This document shows, one piece after another, positions 7,536 to 16,051 of a stretch of 38,834 nt of DNA. Under the pieces are notes generated by a model. The model made no database searches and was not told the DNA's origin. It was given only the letters and a program-made list of their open reading frames with translations. The translations under genes were made by a program, and so were the position numbers. The DNA is taken from the NCBI GenBank assembly GCA_025351785.1, contig JANXVF010000008.1, positions 1 to 38,834 on the forward strand, read 5' to 3'. The DNA comes from Flavobacterium sp. (GTDB lineage Bacteria > Bacteroidota > Bacteroidia > Flavobacteriales > Flavobacteriaceae). The first letter of the stretch is position 1, and each line of letters starts with the position of its first letter.

Positions 7536-9989
7536 AGAGAACAACTATACCAAATTGCCGAGAACTGGTTCCACAATCAAAACTGGAAACCATTTCCGTT
7601 TCAAACCCAAACGTGGACAGCTTTTTTGCAAGGTAAAAACGGATTACTCAATGCGCCAACTGGTAGCGGAAAAACCTATGCCCTGTGGTTTCCAATTGTT
7701 CTAAATTACATCAAAAAAAATCCAGATTATAAAACAAAGCATAAACCCGGATTAAAAGCCATTTGGATAACACCTCTGCGCGCACTTTCGGTAGAAATTA
7801 AACAGGCATCAGAACGTGTGGCAAATGACTTAGAAACTCGATTAACTGTTGGGATTCGCACCGGCGATACAACTACATCGGAGCGAACGAAGCAAAAAAA
7901 TAAAATGCCCGATTTGCTTATTACTACACCAGAAAGTTTGCAACTGCTTTTGGCAAGTAAAGACTATGCCAAAACATTTGTTGATTGTAGTGCCATAATT
8001 ATTGATGAATGGCATGAATTATTGGGTACAAAACGCGGTGTGCAAATGGAATTGGCTTTATCAAGATTAAAAGTTGTAGCTCCACAAATGCGCATTTGGG
8101 GTATTTCTGCCACCATTGGAAATTTGGAACTAGCACAAGAAGTATTATTGGGCAACACATCAAAAGCGCTCGAAAATTCGGTTTTGATAAAAGCAAATAT
8201 CAATAAAAAAATAACGGTTAAATCGATTATTCCACAGAAAATGGAAACATTTCCGTGGCGTGGTCATATGGGTTTATATTTGATAGATGATGTAGCAAAA
8301 ATTATCAGAAAAAGTAAAACGACTTTAATTTTTACCAATACACGATCGCAGTGCGAATTGTGGTTTCAAACTTTGTTAGAGAAATATCCCGAATTCGCAG
8401 GCGAAATGGCTATGCATCATGGTAGTATTGCTAAAGAAACGAGAGTTTGGGTAGAAAATGCAATTAAAAACGAAGAGTTAAAAGCAGTAGTTTGCACGTC
8501 GAGTTTAGATTTAGGAGTCGATTTTGCACCAGTAGAAACCATTGTACAAGTAGGAGGACCAAAAGGTGTAGCGCGGTTTTTGCAACGTGCTGGCAGAAGT
8601 GGTCATCAACCTGGAAAAGAAAGCGTGATTTATTTTTTGGCAACCCACGCAATGGAATTGATAGAAGCATCGGCATTAAAAAAAGCAGTTGCCGAAACTA
8701 TTGTAGAGGATAGAATTCCGTATTTAAATAGTTATGATGTATTAATTCAGTATTTGAATACGTTGGCGGTTTCTAACGGATTTTTTCCTGATGAAATTTA
8801 TAAAGAAGTGATCAAAACATTTTGTTTTCAGAATTTAACTGTAGAAAATTGGAATTGGATTTTGAATTTTATTGTGCGTGGAAGCCAAAGTTTACAAGCA
8901 TATGATGAATATAAAAAAGTTGAAATTGAAGAGAATGGTTTGTATAAAATTAACAGTCGTTTGGTTGCAATGCATCACAGAATGCAAGTGGGTACAATTG
9001 TTAGCGATGCTACATTAAACGTAAAATTTTTGAGTGGAGGCTATATTGGGTCCATAGAAGAATGGTTTGTTTCTAAATTGACTCGAGGCGATACGTTTAC
9101 TTTTGCGGGTAAAAAATTAGAATTTTACTCTATCAAAAATATGACAGTTTTGGTTAAAAAAGCCGATGTCAAAAAACCATCAAAAACGGTAAGTTGGGCT
9201 GGAGGAAGAATGACTCTTTCTGCACAAATGAGCGAATTGTTGCGAGAAGAATTATATAATGCAAATCACGAAAATCTTTCGCCCGAATTGCAAGCATTAA
9301 AACCAATATTTGATAGACAAAGACGAGAAAGTATTGTGCCAAATACCAACGAATTTTTGATAGAAACTTTTAAAACTCGGGAAGGTTTTCACGCTATTTT
9401 TTATCCGTTTGAAGGCAGGTTTGTTCATGAGGCTTTGGCAAGTATTTTGTCTTACAGAATCTGTTTGCTGTCTCCAATTTCTTTTTCGTTGGCTTATAAT
9501 GATTATGGTTTTGAATTATTATCAGATCAAGAAATTGATATGCAAGCCGTTTTTGACAACAATTTATTTTCGTCAGAATATATTCATAACGATTTGCAAG
9601 CCAGTTTAAATGCGACCGAAATGGCTCGCCGAAAATTTAGAGATATTGCTGTAATTGCAGGATTGGTTTTTACAGGAATGCCTGGAAAGCAAGTAAAAAC
9701 AAAACATTTACAAAGTAATTCGCAGTTGCTTTTTGGAGTTTTTAAAGATTTTGAACCCGATAATTTATTGTTGCAACAAGCTTATATTGAAACTTTTGAA
9801 CACCAGTTAGAAGAAGGCAGATTATTGCAATCGTTAGAACGAATAAATACTCAAAAAATAGTTTGGAAAAAATGTGAAAAACCCACGCCATTTAGTTTCC
9901 CAATCATTACCGATAGATTGCGTGAAAAATTGACAAGCGAAAGTTTATCAGAACGAATCGCTAAAATGACCGCTAGCTACATGAAGTGA
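7530..9989 (+). CDS. ligase-associated DEXH-box DNA helicase (Lhr-core type)
   Basis: An 819-aa superfamily 2 helicase of the TIGR04121 family, corresponding to the Lhr-core enzyme studied in Pseudomonas putida alongside PdeM. Walker A is APTGSGKT (residues 42-49), motif II is DEWH (159-162), motif III is ISATIGN, and motifs V/VI are SSLDLGVDFAPVE and QRAGRSGHQPG. A winged-helix and Lhr-core C-terminal region follows to residue 819. It is predicted to unwind DNA 3'-5' for the repair module. The ATG at 7530 lies within an interspersed repeat, but the N-terminus (EQLYQIAENWFHNQNWKPF) fits the family and no other Met lies nearby, so the start stands. Confidence 0.95.
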   Translation: MNREQLYQIAENWFHNQNWKPFPFQTQTWTAFLQGKNGLLNAPTGSGKTYALWFPIVLNYIKKNPDYKTKHKPGLKAIWITPLRALSVEIKQASERVANDLETRLTVGIRTGDTTTSERTKQKNKMPDLLITTPESLQLLLASKDYAKTFVDCSAIIIDEWHELLGTKRGVQMELALSRLKVVAPQMRIWGISATIGNLELAQEVLLGNTSKALENSVLIKANINKKITVKSIIPQKMETFPWRGHMGLYLIDDVAKIIRKSKTTLIFTNTRSQCELWFQTLLEKYPEFAGEMAMHHGSIAKETRVWVENAIKNEELKAVVCTSSLDLGVDFAPVETIVQVGGPKGVARFLQRAGRSGHQPGKESVIYFLATHAMELIEASALKKAVAETIVEDRIPYLNSYDVLIQYLNTLAVSNGFFPDEIYKEVIKTFCFQNLTVENWNWILNFIVRGSQSLQAYDEYKKVEIEENGLYKINSRLVAMHHRMQVGTIVSDATLNVKFLSGGYIGSIEEWFVSKLTRGDTFTFAGKKLEFYSIKNMTVLVKKADVKKPSKTVSWAGGRMTLSAQMSELLREELYNANHENLSPELQALKPIFDRQRRESIVPNTNEFLIETFKTREGFHAIFYPFEGRFVHEALASILSYRICLLSPISFSLAYNDYGFELLSDQEIDMQAVFDNNLFSSEYIHNDLQASLNATEMARRKFRDIAVIAGLVFTGMPGKQVKTKHLQSNSQLLFGVFKDFEPDNLLLQQAYIETFEHQLEEGRLLQSLERINTQKIVWKKCEKPTPFSFPIITDRLREKLTSESLSERIAKMTASYMK

Positions 9990-10116
9990 TAATAGTTTCT
10001 AGCTTTGATTTTATTATTTTTGGCACAGATTAAAAAGATTTAAAGTGTTTTAATTTTAAGAATACAAATATAATCTTTGGTAATCATTTTAGTTGGTGGT
10101 AAATTATTTTTAAATA
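9990..10116. other. helicase-PdeM gap with CACAGATTAAAAAGATTT repeat fragment
   Basis: This 127-nt gap holds TGGCACAGATTAAAAAGATT at about 10021-10040, related to the fragment at 7387. No terminator hairpin was seen, so read-through into pdeM is plausible. Confidence 0.4.
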
Positions 10117-10752
10117 ATGACAATACAAATTCATAAACAAAATTTTACACTTTATCATTTTGGAACCGTATTTTGGGAAGAAAAAAATATTCTTTTAATT
10201 TCTGATGTGCATTTGGGTAAAGTAGCACATTTTAGAAAATACGGAATAGCAGTTCCGAATAACGCAATTTTTGAAAATTTTAATAAATTGAATACAGTTG
10301 TATCAATTTTTAACCCTAAAACTATTATTTTTCTGGGCGATTTATTTCATAGTAAAAAAAATAATGAATGGGAATTGTTTGTCAATTGGACAAAAGAAAT
10401 TAGTCGAGAAATTATTTTAATTGAAGGCAATCACGATGTTATTGCAAAATATAATTATGAAATCTTGGGTGTTAAAATTTTTTCAGAATTAGTTGTTGAC
10501 AACTTTTTATTAACCCATCATCCGACTGAGAAAGTTGGTTTTTTTAATTTTTGTGGGCACATTCATCCTGGAATTATGTTGCGTGGCAAAGGAAAACAGT
10601 TTTTAAAATTATCTTGTTTTTTTAGAAAAACCAATCAAATGATTTTTCCAGCATTTGGCGAATTTACGGGTAATTACTATTTAATCCCCACAGAAAATGA
10701 TTTGGTTTATGGAGTGTCTAAAGAAGGTGTTTTTGAGGTTGTTTTAACTTGA
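10117..10752 (+). CDS. pdeM: ligase-associated metallophosphoesterase/endonuclease PdeM
   Basis: A 211-aa calcineurin-like metallophosphoesterase of the TIGR04123 family. Metal-binding motifs in order: DVHLGK (D30, H32), GDLFHSK, GNHD (104-107), THHP and CGHIHPG. The P. putida relative is a manganese-dependent DNA nuclease, so a DNA endonuclease or phosphodiesterase role in the repair module is the best reading. It is the last gene of the module, 127 nt after the helicase. Copy B of the 144-bp repeat starts 15 nt after its stop, and the convergent apaG gene ends beyond that. Confidence 0.93.
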   Translation: MTIQIHKQNFTLYHFGTVFWEEKNILLISDVHLGKVAHFRKYGIAVPNNAIFENFNKLNTVVSIFNPKTIIFLGDLFHSKKNNEWELFVNWTKEISREIILIEGNHDVIAKYNYEILGVKIFSELVVDNFLLTHHPTEKVGFFNFCGHIHPGIMLRGKGKQFLKLSCFFRKTNQMIFPAFGEFTGNYYLIPTENDLVYGVSKEGVFEVVLT

Positions 10753-10766
10753 TTATTAAACAAAAC

Positions 10767-10909
10767 CTAGCCCAGATTGTAATGAAAAGCTTTGCGAAGG
10801 AAAAAGCGTTTTTTCTTGTTGAAAAACTGCGACCAACGGAAGCACGTTTTTTGACTTTGAAAAAAGATTTTTACTAGCAAACTTGAAATGTAAAGCGGGA
10901 AATAGCTCC
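10767..10909 (+). repeat. 143-bp CTAGCCC...AATAGCT element, copy B
   Basis: It opens CTAGCCCAGATTG, has CGACCAACGGAAG at 10830-10842 and TTTTTTGACTTTGAAAAAA as a hairpin, and closes GCGGGAAATAGCTCC. An extra hairpin (GTTTTTTC TTGTT GAAAAAC) lies near 10808-10827. It fills the gap between convergent pdeM and apaG, where it could also terminate transcription. Copy A, in the same orientation, sits on the other side of the repair module. Confidence 0.75.
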
Positions 10910-10914
10910 AAAAA

Positions 10915-11301
10915 TTAATTTAAAGCAAATGGAGCGCTGAGACGGAAAGGTGGGACTATTACTCTGAAAGTTCTTGTTGAAGTAAAATTTACCATTGTAA
11001 AATATCCTTTCATGGCTCCGTGTGGGGAACATAACAAGCATCCTGAGCTGTAAATATGAGTTTCGCCTGGTTTTAAAACTGGTTTTTTTCCTATTACACC
11101 TTCGCCGTCGACCATTTCGATATTATTTAATGAATCAAAAATTTCCCAATGTCTGGTAGTTAGTTGTACCGAATCTTTACTATGATTTTCAATAGTAATT
11201 TGATATGAAAAAGCGAAATGTATTTTTTGATTTTTGAAGTAAGTGCCTTCAAAACTTGTGTTGACTGATATTTTAATACCTTGGGTAATTTGAGTAACCA
11301 T
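10915..11301 (-). CDS. apaG: ApaG domain protein
   Basis: A 128-aa single-domain ApaG protein with an immunoglobulin-like beta-sandwich. The core motif runs through SVQLTTRHWEIFDS, VDGEGVIGKKPVLKPGETH, SGCLLCSPHGAMKGYF, and the C-terminus has the usual FRVIVPPFRLSAP. The family is associated with Co2+/Mg2+ efflux phenotypes in enterics, but its biochemical role is not settled. I chose the ATG at 11301; the frame extends only to a GTG one codon earlier. It is the last gene of a minus-strand run from gpmI, converging on pdeM across repeat copy B. Confidence 0.92.
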   Translation of the reverse strand: MVTQITQGIKISVNTSFEGTYFKNQKIHFAFSYQITIENHSKDSVQLTTRHWEIFDSLNNIEMVDGEGVIGKKPVLKPGETHIYSSGCLLCSPHGAMKGYFTMVNFTSTRTFRVIVPPFRLSAPFALN

Positions 11302-11368
11302 CACGAAACTTTTTGTAAAGTTATAAAATATTTAAAATTCAATTCAATTTATTAGTGTTAATTTATAG

Positions 11369-12616
11369 CTAATTGATTATGTCTTTTGAACTTGCAATTC
11401 CTTTTCCAATAACTCTGTCGTAACGTTGATTGTTTTCACGATAATAAATTATGGCAAAATAATTGTTTTCGGTTTGAAAAAAATTGCCATCTATTGCGTT
11501 TTCATCATCAATGTTTCCTTTTGCATCAGAGATGGTGTAATTAAAGTTTGTAAATCCTTGTTTTATCATGATAGCTTTTTCATAAAGCGCTTTGTCTGGA
11601 TTGTAATCCATTTTGTTTTCATCAGATAATACATTGTTGTTGAACATTCCTGTTATATAAATATTTTTATTGCCGAAATAGCTTGGCGCAGAAAGTTTAA
11701 AATATACCCAAGCATAATCAGCTTCGATATCTGGATTTTCAGAATTAATTTTATTTACTAAAAAATTTCCATTTATATCAGGAAAGTAAGTATAAGGTGC
11801 ATTTGCTCTTGCTCCACTAGTATATAAATGACTATTGTATAAGCCATTAGAATCTACAAAAGCGATGTTATTGTTTGCAGCTTGTATGTTTTTATTTTCA
11901 AAATACAGATACTCGTTTCCAGCCCAAAATTGGGTTTCGGTATCATATTTATAAATTAAATCGTTTCCAATAGTGTACATTGGTTTGATATTGTAGATAG
12001 CATTATTAAATTTTCCGTTTTGCAAAAGAAGCACTTTTACATTAGTCAAAGGGCTTTGAAAATCAATGGTAGTAGATTTTATTGCAAAATCTAGATTGTG
12101 TTTAAATTGTAAATCTTTAACTGTTCTAGCTCTTTTAACTTGCATTGGTACCGCAACCAAATCTTCGTAAATTATAAATTTTCGCGAAAAAACTACGTCT
12201 TTATCTTCGTTTAAAATACTGATAATATAATTCCCACTAACTTTTAATTGAGTTAATTTACTGGGGAAACTAACTCGGTAGTGAGAATAAATTTGCAATG
12301 CGTTAAATGAGTTTGTGTAGTCCTGGATGCGCTGATCGTCAAAACCACCAAGGTATTCATTTCGTGAAAGTTCTGAGGGTTTCCAATTGTAGTTGCAATG
12401 GGTTATTTTGTAATAATAATTATCTTCGGTACCATGCAAATCATCAAATTGTAATGAAAAAGAATCGCCTAGCTGAAAAATAGGAATCGCATTTTGCCCG
12501 TTTTGAACAAAAGAAATCGTTTTAATAAAATAACCCGGATTTACTTCAACTTCTTGTGCATGAATTGTTGCGAAAGAAATCAAAATTAAAAGCGTCAAAT
12601 GTAACTTTTTAGACAT
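11369..12616 (-). CDS. DUF5103 domain protein, secreted
   Basis: A 415-aa exported protein of the DUF5103 family, found widely in Bacteroidota, with no known function. The chosen ATG at 12616 gives a clean signal peptide (MSKKLHLTLLILISFATIHA) with likely cleavage before Gln21; the frame stays open 14 codons upstream but that extension would bury the signal. The rest is beta-rich (two Ig/CBM-like sandwiches likely), with typical strings DDLHGTEDNYYYKITHCNYNW and FDDQRIQDYTNSFNALQIY. Being periplasmic or surface exposed, it may be a cell-envelope protein. A TACATTTG box lies at 12631-12638 on its strand. Confidence 0.88.
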   Translation of the reverse strand: MSKKLHLTLLILISFATIHAQEVEVNPGYFIKTISFVQNGQNAIPIFQLGDSFSLQFDDLHGTEDNYYYKITHCNYNWKPSELSRNEYLGGFDDQRIQDYTNSFNALQIYSHYRVSFPSKLTQLKVSGNYIISILNEDKDVVFSRKFIIYEDLVAVPMQVKRARTVKDLQFKHNLDFAIKSTTIDFQSPLTNVKVLLLQNGKFNNAIYNIKPMYTIGNDLIYKYDTETQFWAGNEYLYFENKNIQAANNNIAFVDSNGLYNSHLYTSGARANAPYTYFPDINGNFLVNKINSENPDIEADYAWVYFKLSAPSYFGNKNIYITGMFNNNVLSDENKMDYNPDKALYEKAIMIKQGFTNFNYTISDAKGNIDDENAIDGNFFQTENNYFAIIYYRENNQRYDRVIGKGIASSKDIIN

Positions 12617-12630
12617 AACATATTTATTAT

Positions 12631-12638
12631 CAAATGTA
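12631..12638 (-). promoter_or_regulatory. probable -7 box of the DUF5103 gene
   Basis: On the minus strand this reads TACATTTG, 14 nt before the ATG at 12616. That spacing also supports the shorter start chosen for the gene. No TTG was seen upstream. Confidence 0.4.
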
Positions 12639-12679
12639 AATATAATAATTTTTGCCACTATAATTATGCCATAATTAAT

Positions 12680-13513
12680 TTATTTAAAACAGACAGGGAT
12701 AATTTCACCCTTAGCGAGACAATATTTTTTAACAAATTCTGGTGCTAATTTAGAGGTATAATCTTCTTCAATAACTTTAAAACCGATGCTTCTAAGTTTA
12801 TCAAAATAATCGTAGCCATAAACTCGAACATGATCATACTGACCAAAAATTTTCGCACGTTCTTTTTGATTAGTTACCGCATCATCAGAAAAAGTTTTTG
12901 CTCTTGACAAATCCTGTGGTATTTGAAAAATTCCCATTCCTCCTGGCTTTAATACACGATATAATTCCTGCATAGCTTTTGTATCATCTGGAATATGTTC
13001 TAAAACATGATTACAAAAAATAATATCATAACAATTATCTGTAAAAGGTAAATTACAGATATCTGCTTTTACATCTGCAAGGGGAGAAAGCAAATCGGTT
13101 GTGGTGTAAATAATATTTTGTTGAGTTTTAAATTTTTTATAAAATGCTTGTTCAGGAGCAAAGTGTAGTACTTTTAATGGAGAATTTGTCTCAGAATTTC
13201 TTAGTTTGATACTTTTATTTTGTTTTGAAGATGATTTAGAAATTTGTTCAGATTGAAAAAAATCAGTTTCGTTTTGAAGATATAGCCATAGTAAACGATG
13301 CCTTTCTAACGATAAAGTACTAGGTGAAAGAACATTATTTCTTTGATTGCCATACCCATAAGGTAAAAATGATTTAAAACTTTTACCATCAATTGGGTCT
13401 GTAAATTTAGTTCCTCTTAATAAAAAAGCTAAAATGGGACGAGCAACATAACTCAATCTTATTAAAATTGGCCTTGGGATATTGTTTAATATGAGTTTGA
13501 ATAGTTTTTTCAT
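12680..13513 (-). CDS. class I SAM-dependent methyltransferase
   Basis: A 277-aa protein with a Rossmann-type methyltransferase domain. Motif I is an atypical VLHFAPEQAF (about residues 110-125), then DLLSPLADVKADICNLPF, the CNHVLEHIPDD motif with H173, and YRVLKPGGMGIFQIP. The N-terminal ~90 residues are basic with hydrophobic stretches (PRPILIRLSYVARPILAFLL) and could touch the membrane. The substrate is unknown. It starts 7 nt after map ends, so the two are almost certainly cotranscribed, which hints at a translation- or envelope-linked role but does not prove one. Confidence 0.85.
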   Translation of the reverse strand: MKKLFKLILNNIPRPILIRLSYVARPILAFLLRGTKFTDPIDGKSFKSFLPYGYGNQRNNVLSPSTLSLERHRLLWLYLQNETDFFQSEQISKSSSKQNKSIKLRNSETNSPLKVLHFAPEQAFYKKFKTQQNIIYTTTDLLSPLADVKADICNLPFTDNCYDIIFCNHVLEHIPDDTKAMQELYRVLKPGGMGIFQIPQDLSRAKTFSDDAVTNQKERAKIFGQYDHVRVYGYDYFDKLRSIGFKVIEEDYTSKLAPEFVKKYCLAKGEIIPVCFK

Positions 13514-13520
13514 ATTTGAT

Positions 13521-14339
13521 TTATTCTATTGTGGTATTCATTTTAAACTCATCTTCTTCATTGCTTATAATTCCCAAAGCATCATAAATGTATTTAAAAG
13601 TTGATAGAATTTCTGGTTTCCCATTTATTAAAGCAATATTATGCTCGAAATGAGCACTTGGTTTTCCGTCAGCGGTTAATATTGTCCAACCGTCTTTTAA
13701 ATGTTTTGTGTTTTTAGTACCTAGATTTATCATGGGTTCAATTGCAACGGTCATCCCTTCTACAAAAAGTTTTCCTTTGCCGCGTTTTCCATAGTTTGGC
13801 ATTTCTGGTTCTTCATGCATCAATCGTCCTAATCCGTGTCCGACTAATTCTCTCACAACGCCATAGCCATAAGATTCACAGTGTTTTTGAATTGCATTTC
13901 CAACATCTTCGACACGATTACCAATTTTAAATTCTCGAATTCCGAGGTATAATGATTCCTTAGTAACTTTTAATAATTGCTTTGTTTCAGTAGCAACTTC
14001 TCCTATTTCAAACGAGTAGGCATGATCGCCATAAAATCCGTTTTTTAAAACACCACAATCTATAGAAATTACATCACCATCTTTTAAAGGAGTATTATTT
14101 GGAATTCCGTGCACAACCTGAGCGTTTGGACTTACACAAAGCGAATTAGGAAATCCATATAAACCAAGAAATCCTGGTACGCCACCGTTGTCACGAATAA
14201 ATTCTTCTGCAAGTTTATCTAAATATAAAGTTGTTATACCTGGACAAATTTCTTTGGCGATTAAGCCCAACGTTTTAGAAACTAATAATGCACTTTCGCG
14301 CATTATTTCAATTTCTTCTCTTGTTTTTGGAAGTATCAT
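13521..14339 (-). CDS. map: type I methionine aminopeptidase
   Basis: A 272-aa dinuclear metal peptidase that removes the N-terminal Met from nascent proteins. Ligands: D94 in SIDCG and D105 in YGDHAY, then H in ELVGHGLGR, E in AIEPMINLG and E/H in FEHNIALING. I set the start at the second in-frame Met (MILPKTREEIEIM), where family members begin; seven more codons are open upstream. It ends about 20 residues beyond the common 250-aa length with an acidic tail. It lies between gpmI (77 nt upstream) and the methyltransferase (7 nt downstream). Confidence 0.96.
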   Translation of the reverse strand: MILPKTREEIEIMRESALLVSKTLGLIAKEICPGITTLYLDKLAEEFIRDNGGVPGFLGLYGFPNSLCVSPNAQVVHGIPNNTPLKDGDVISIDCGVLKNGFYGDHAYSFEIGEVATETKQLLKVTKESLYLGIREFKIGNRVEDVGNAIQKHCESYGYGVVRELVGHGLGRLMHEEPEMPNYGKRGKGKLFVEGMTVAIEPMINLGTKNTKHLKDGWTILTADGKPSAHFEHNIALINGKPEILSTFKYIYDALGIISNEEDEFKMNTTIE

Positions 14340-14415
14340 ATTGATTTTTTGAGAATTCAAAATTAATAAAATTAACTTTATTTTATATTGAATTGCTAGT
14401 TTACAAATTTTAATT

Positions 14416-15939
14416 TTAAAACTTCACTAGAGATGTTCCAGTCATCACTGCTGGTTTTGAAATTCCCATTAATTCTAGAATAGTCGGAGCTAAATCGGCC
14501 AAAACTCCGTTTTTAACGTCAATTTTATTTTTATCTATTACAATTATCGGAACTGGGTTTGTAGTATGAGCAGTATTTGGAGAACCGTCAGGATTTATCA
14601 TCGTTTCACAATTACCATGATCGGCTATCAAAATTGTAGTATAATTATTTGCCAAAGCCGTTTCTACTACCTTATTTACACACGCATCTACTGCTTCACA
14701 AGCTTTTATTGCTGCTTGCATATCGCCAGTATGACCTACCATATCTCCGTTTGCAAAGTTCAAACATACAAAGTCTACTTCGTTATTTTGAAGTTCAGGA
14801 ATTAAGGCTTCGGTAAGTTCAAAAGCGCTCATTTGAGGTTGTAAGTCGTAGGTTGCAACTTTTGGAGAGTTTCTTAATATTCTTTTTTCGTTTTTAAATG
14901 GAGTTTCTCGTCCGCCAGAGAAAAAGAAGGTTACATGTGGATATTTTTCTGTTTCTGCAATTCTAATTTGTGATTTACCCGCTTTTTCAAGCACTTCTCC
15001 TAGGGTTTCGGTAAGATTATCTTTATCATAAATAACATGAATATTTGAATATGTATCATCATAATTTGTCATCGTTACAAAATACAAATTCAATTTGTGC
15101 ATATTGTATTCGTGAAAATCTTTTTGAGATAGTGATTCGGTTAATTCTCGGCCACGATCTGTTCTAAAGTTAAAAAATACAACCACATCATTATTTTGAA
15201 TTGTAGCAATTGGGTTATTGTTTTGATCTATCATTAGTATAGGTTCTATAAATTCGTCAGTAACTCCTTTATTATAACTCTCTAATACTTGTAATACTGC
15301 ATCTTTAGTTTTTTTTCCTATTCCGTTTACTAATAAATCGTAAGTTAACTTTATCCTTTCCCAACGTTTATCTCTATCCATTGCATAATATCGACCTATG
15401 ATTGAAGCAAGTTTTACATTTTTATTATTACAATAATTATATAAATCTTCGAGATAAAGTGCTCCTGATTTTGGATCAACATCGCGCCCATCTGTAAAAG
15501 CATGAACATAAACTTTTTCAAGACCAAACTCCTGCGATGCATCAATTAAACTTCTAAGATGAGACGTATGAGAGTGTACTCCACCATCTGATAATAATCC
15601 TATAAAGTGAACCGGTTTATTGTTAGTTTTTGCATATAAAAAAGCATCTTGCAAGGATTTTTCAGTTTTTAGAGTGTCGTTGGCTACAGCAACATTTATT
15701 TTGGCTAAATCTTGATATACAATTCTGCCGGCTCCAAGATTCATATGTCCAACCTCTGAGTTTCCCATTTGACCTTCGGGTAAACCTACGTTTAAACCAT
15801 CAGTTCGAAGTTGAGCATTTGGGTACTTTAAATACAAACTATTAATGTAGGGAATATTTGCATTATCGATTGCAGATACTTTTGGATCGGGCGATTTCCC
15901 CCAGCCATCTAATATCATTAAGATAACTTTTTTGTTCAT
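14416..15939 (-). CDS. gpmI: 2,3-bisphosphoglycerate-independent phosphoglycerate mutase
   Basis: A 507-aa Mn2+-dependent glycolytic enzyme that interconverts 3- and 2-phosphoglycerate in the cytosol. The alkaline-phosphatase-superfamily core shows MILDGWG at the N-terminus, the phospho-serine S61 in GNSEVGHMNLGAGR, GGVHSH, FTDGRD, NFRTDRGRELT, NFANGDMVGHTG and IADHGNCE. The start at 15939 (MNKKVILMILDG) is the one used across the family; seven more codons are open upstream. A TACATTTG box (15958-15965) sits 18 nt before the ATG. It is probably the head of the gpmI-map-methyltransferase transcript. Confidence 0.97.
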   Translation of the reverse strand: MNKKVILMILDGWGKSPDPKVSAIDNANIPYINSLYLKYPNAQLRTDGLNVGLPEGQMGNSEVGHMNLGAGRIVYQDLAKINVAVANDTLKTEKSLQDAFLYAKTNNKPVHFIGLLSDGGVHSHTSHLRSLIDASQEFGLEKVYVHAFTDGRDVDPKSGALYLEDLYNYCNNKNVKLASIIGRYYAMDRDKRWERIKLTYDLLVNGIGKKTKDAVLQVLESYNKGVTDEFIEPILMIDQNNNPIATIQNNDVVVFFNFRTDRGRELTESLSQKDFHEYNMHKLNLYFVTMTNYDDTYSNIHVIYDKDNLTETLGEVLEKAGKSQIRIAETEKYPHVTFFFSGGRETPFKNEKRILRNSPKVATYDLQPQMSAFELTEALIPELQNNEVDFVCLNFANGDMVGHTGDMQAAIKACEAVDACVNKVVETALANNYTTILIADHGNCETMINPDGSPNTAHTTNPVPIIVIDKNKIDVKNGVLADLAPTILELMGISKPAVMTGTSLVKF

Positions 15940-15957
15940 TTGAAATTTATTTTTTAA

Positions 15958-15965
15958 CAAATGTA
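15958..15965 (-). promoter_or_regulatory. probable -7 box of gpmI
   Basis: On the minus strand this reads TACATTTG, 18 nt before the ATG at 15939, with TTTTG-containing DNA further upstream at imperfect spacing. Confidence 0.4.
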
Positions 15966-16051
15966 AATTATTTCAAAACCAAAAGTTATTAGTTGTGATA
16001 AATTTAAATAAAAATGCTCGAGTTAAACATCAAACATTTTATAGATAGTTA

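Noticed and set aside
12617..12658. 14-codon upstream extension of the DUF5103 gene
   Set aside because: It would place residues before the signal peptide and would run through the TACATTTG promoter box.
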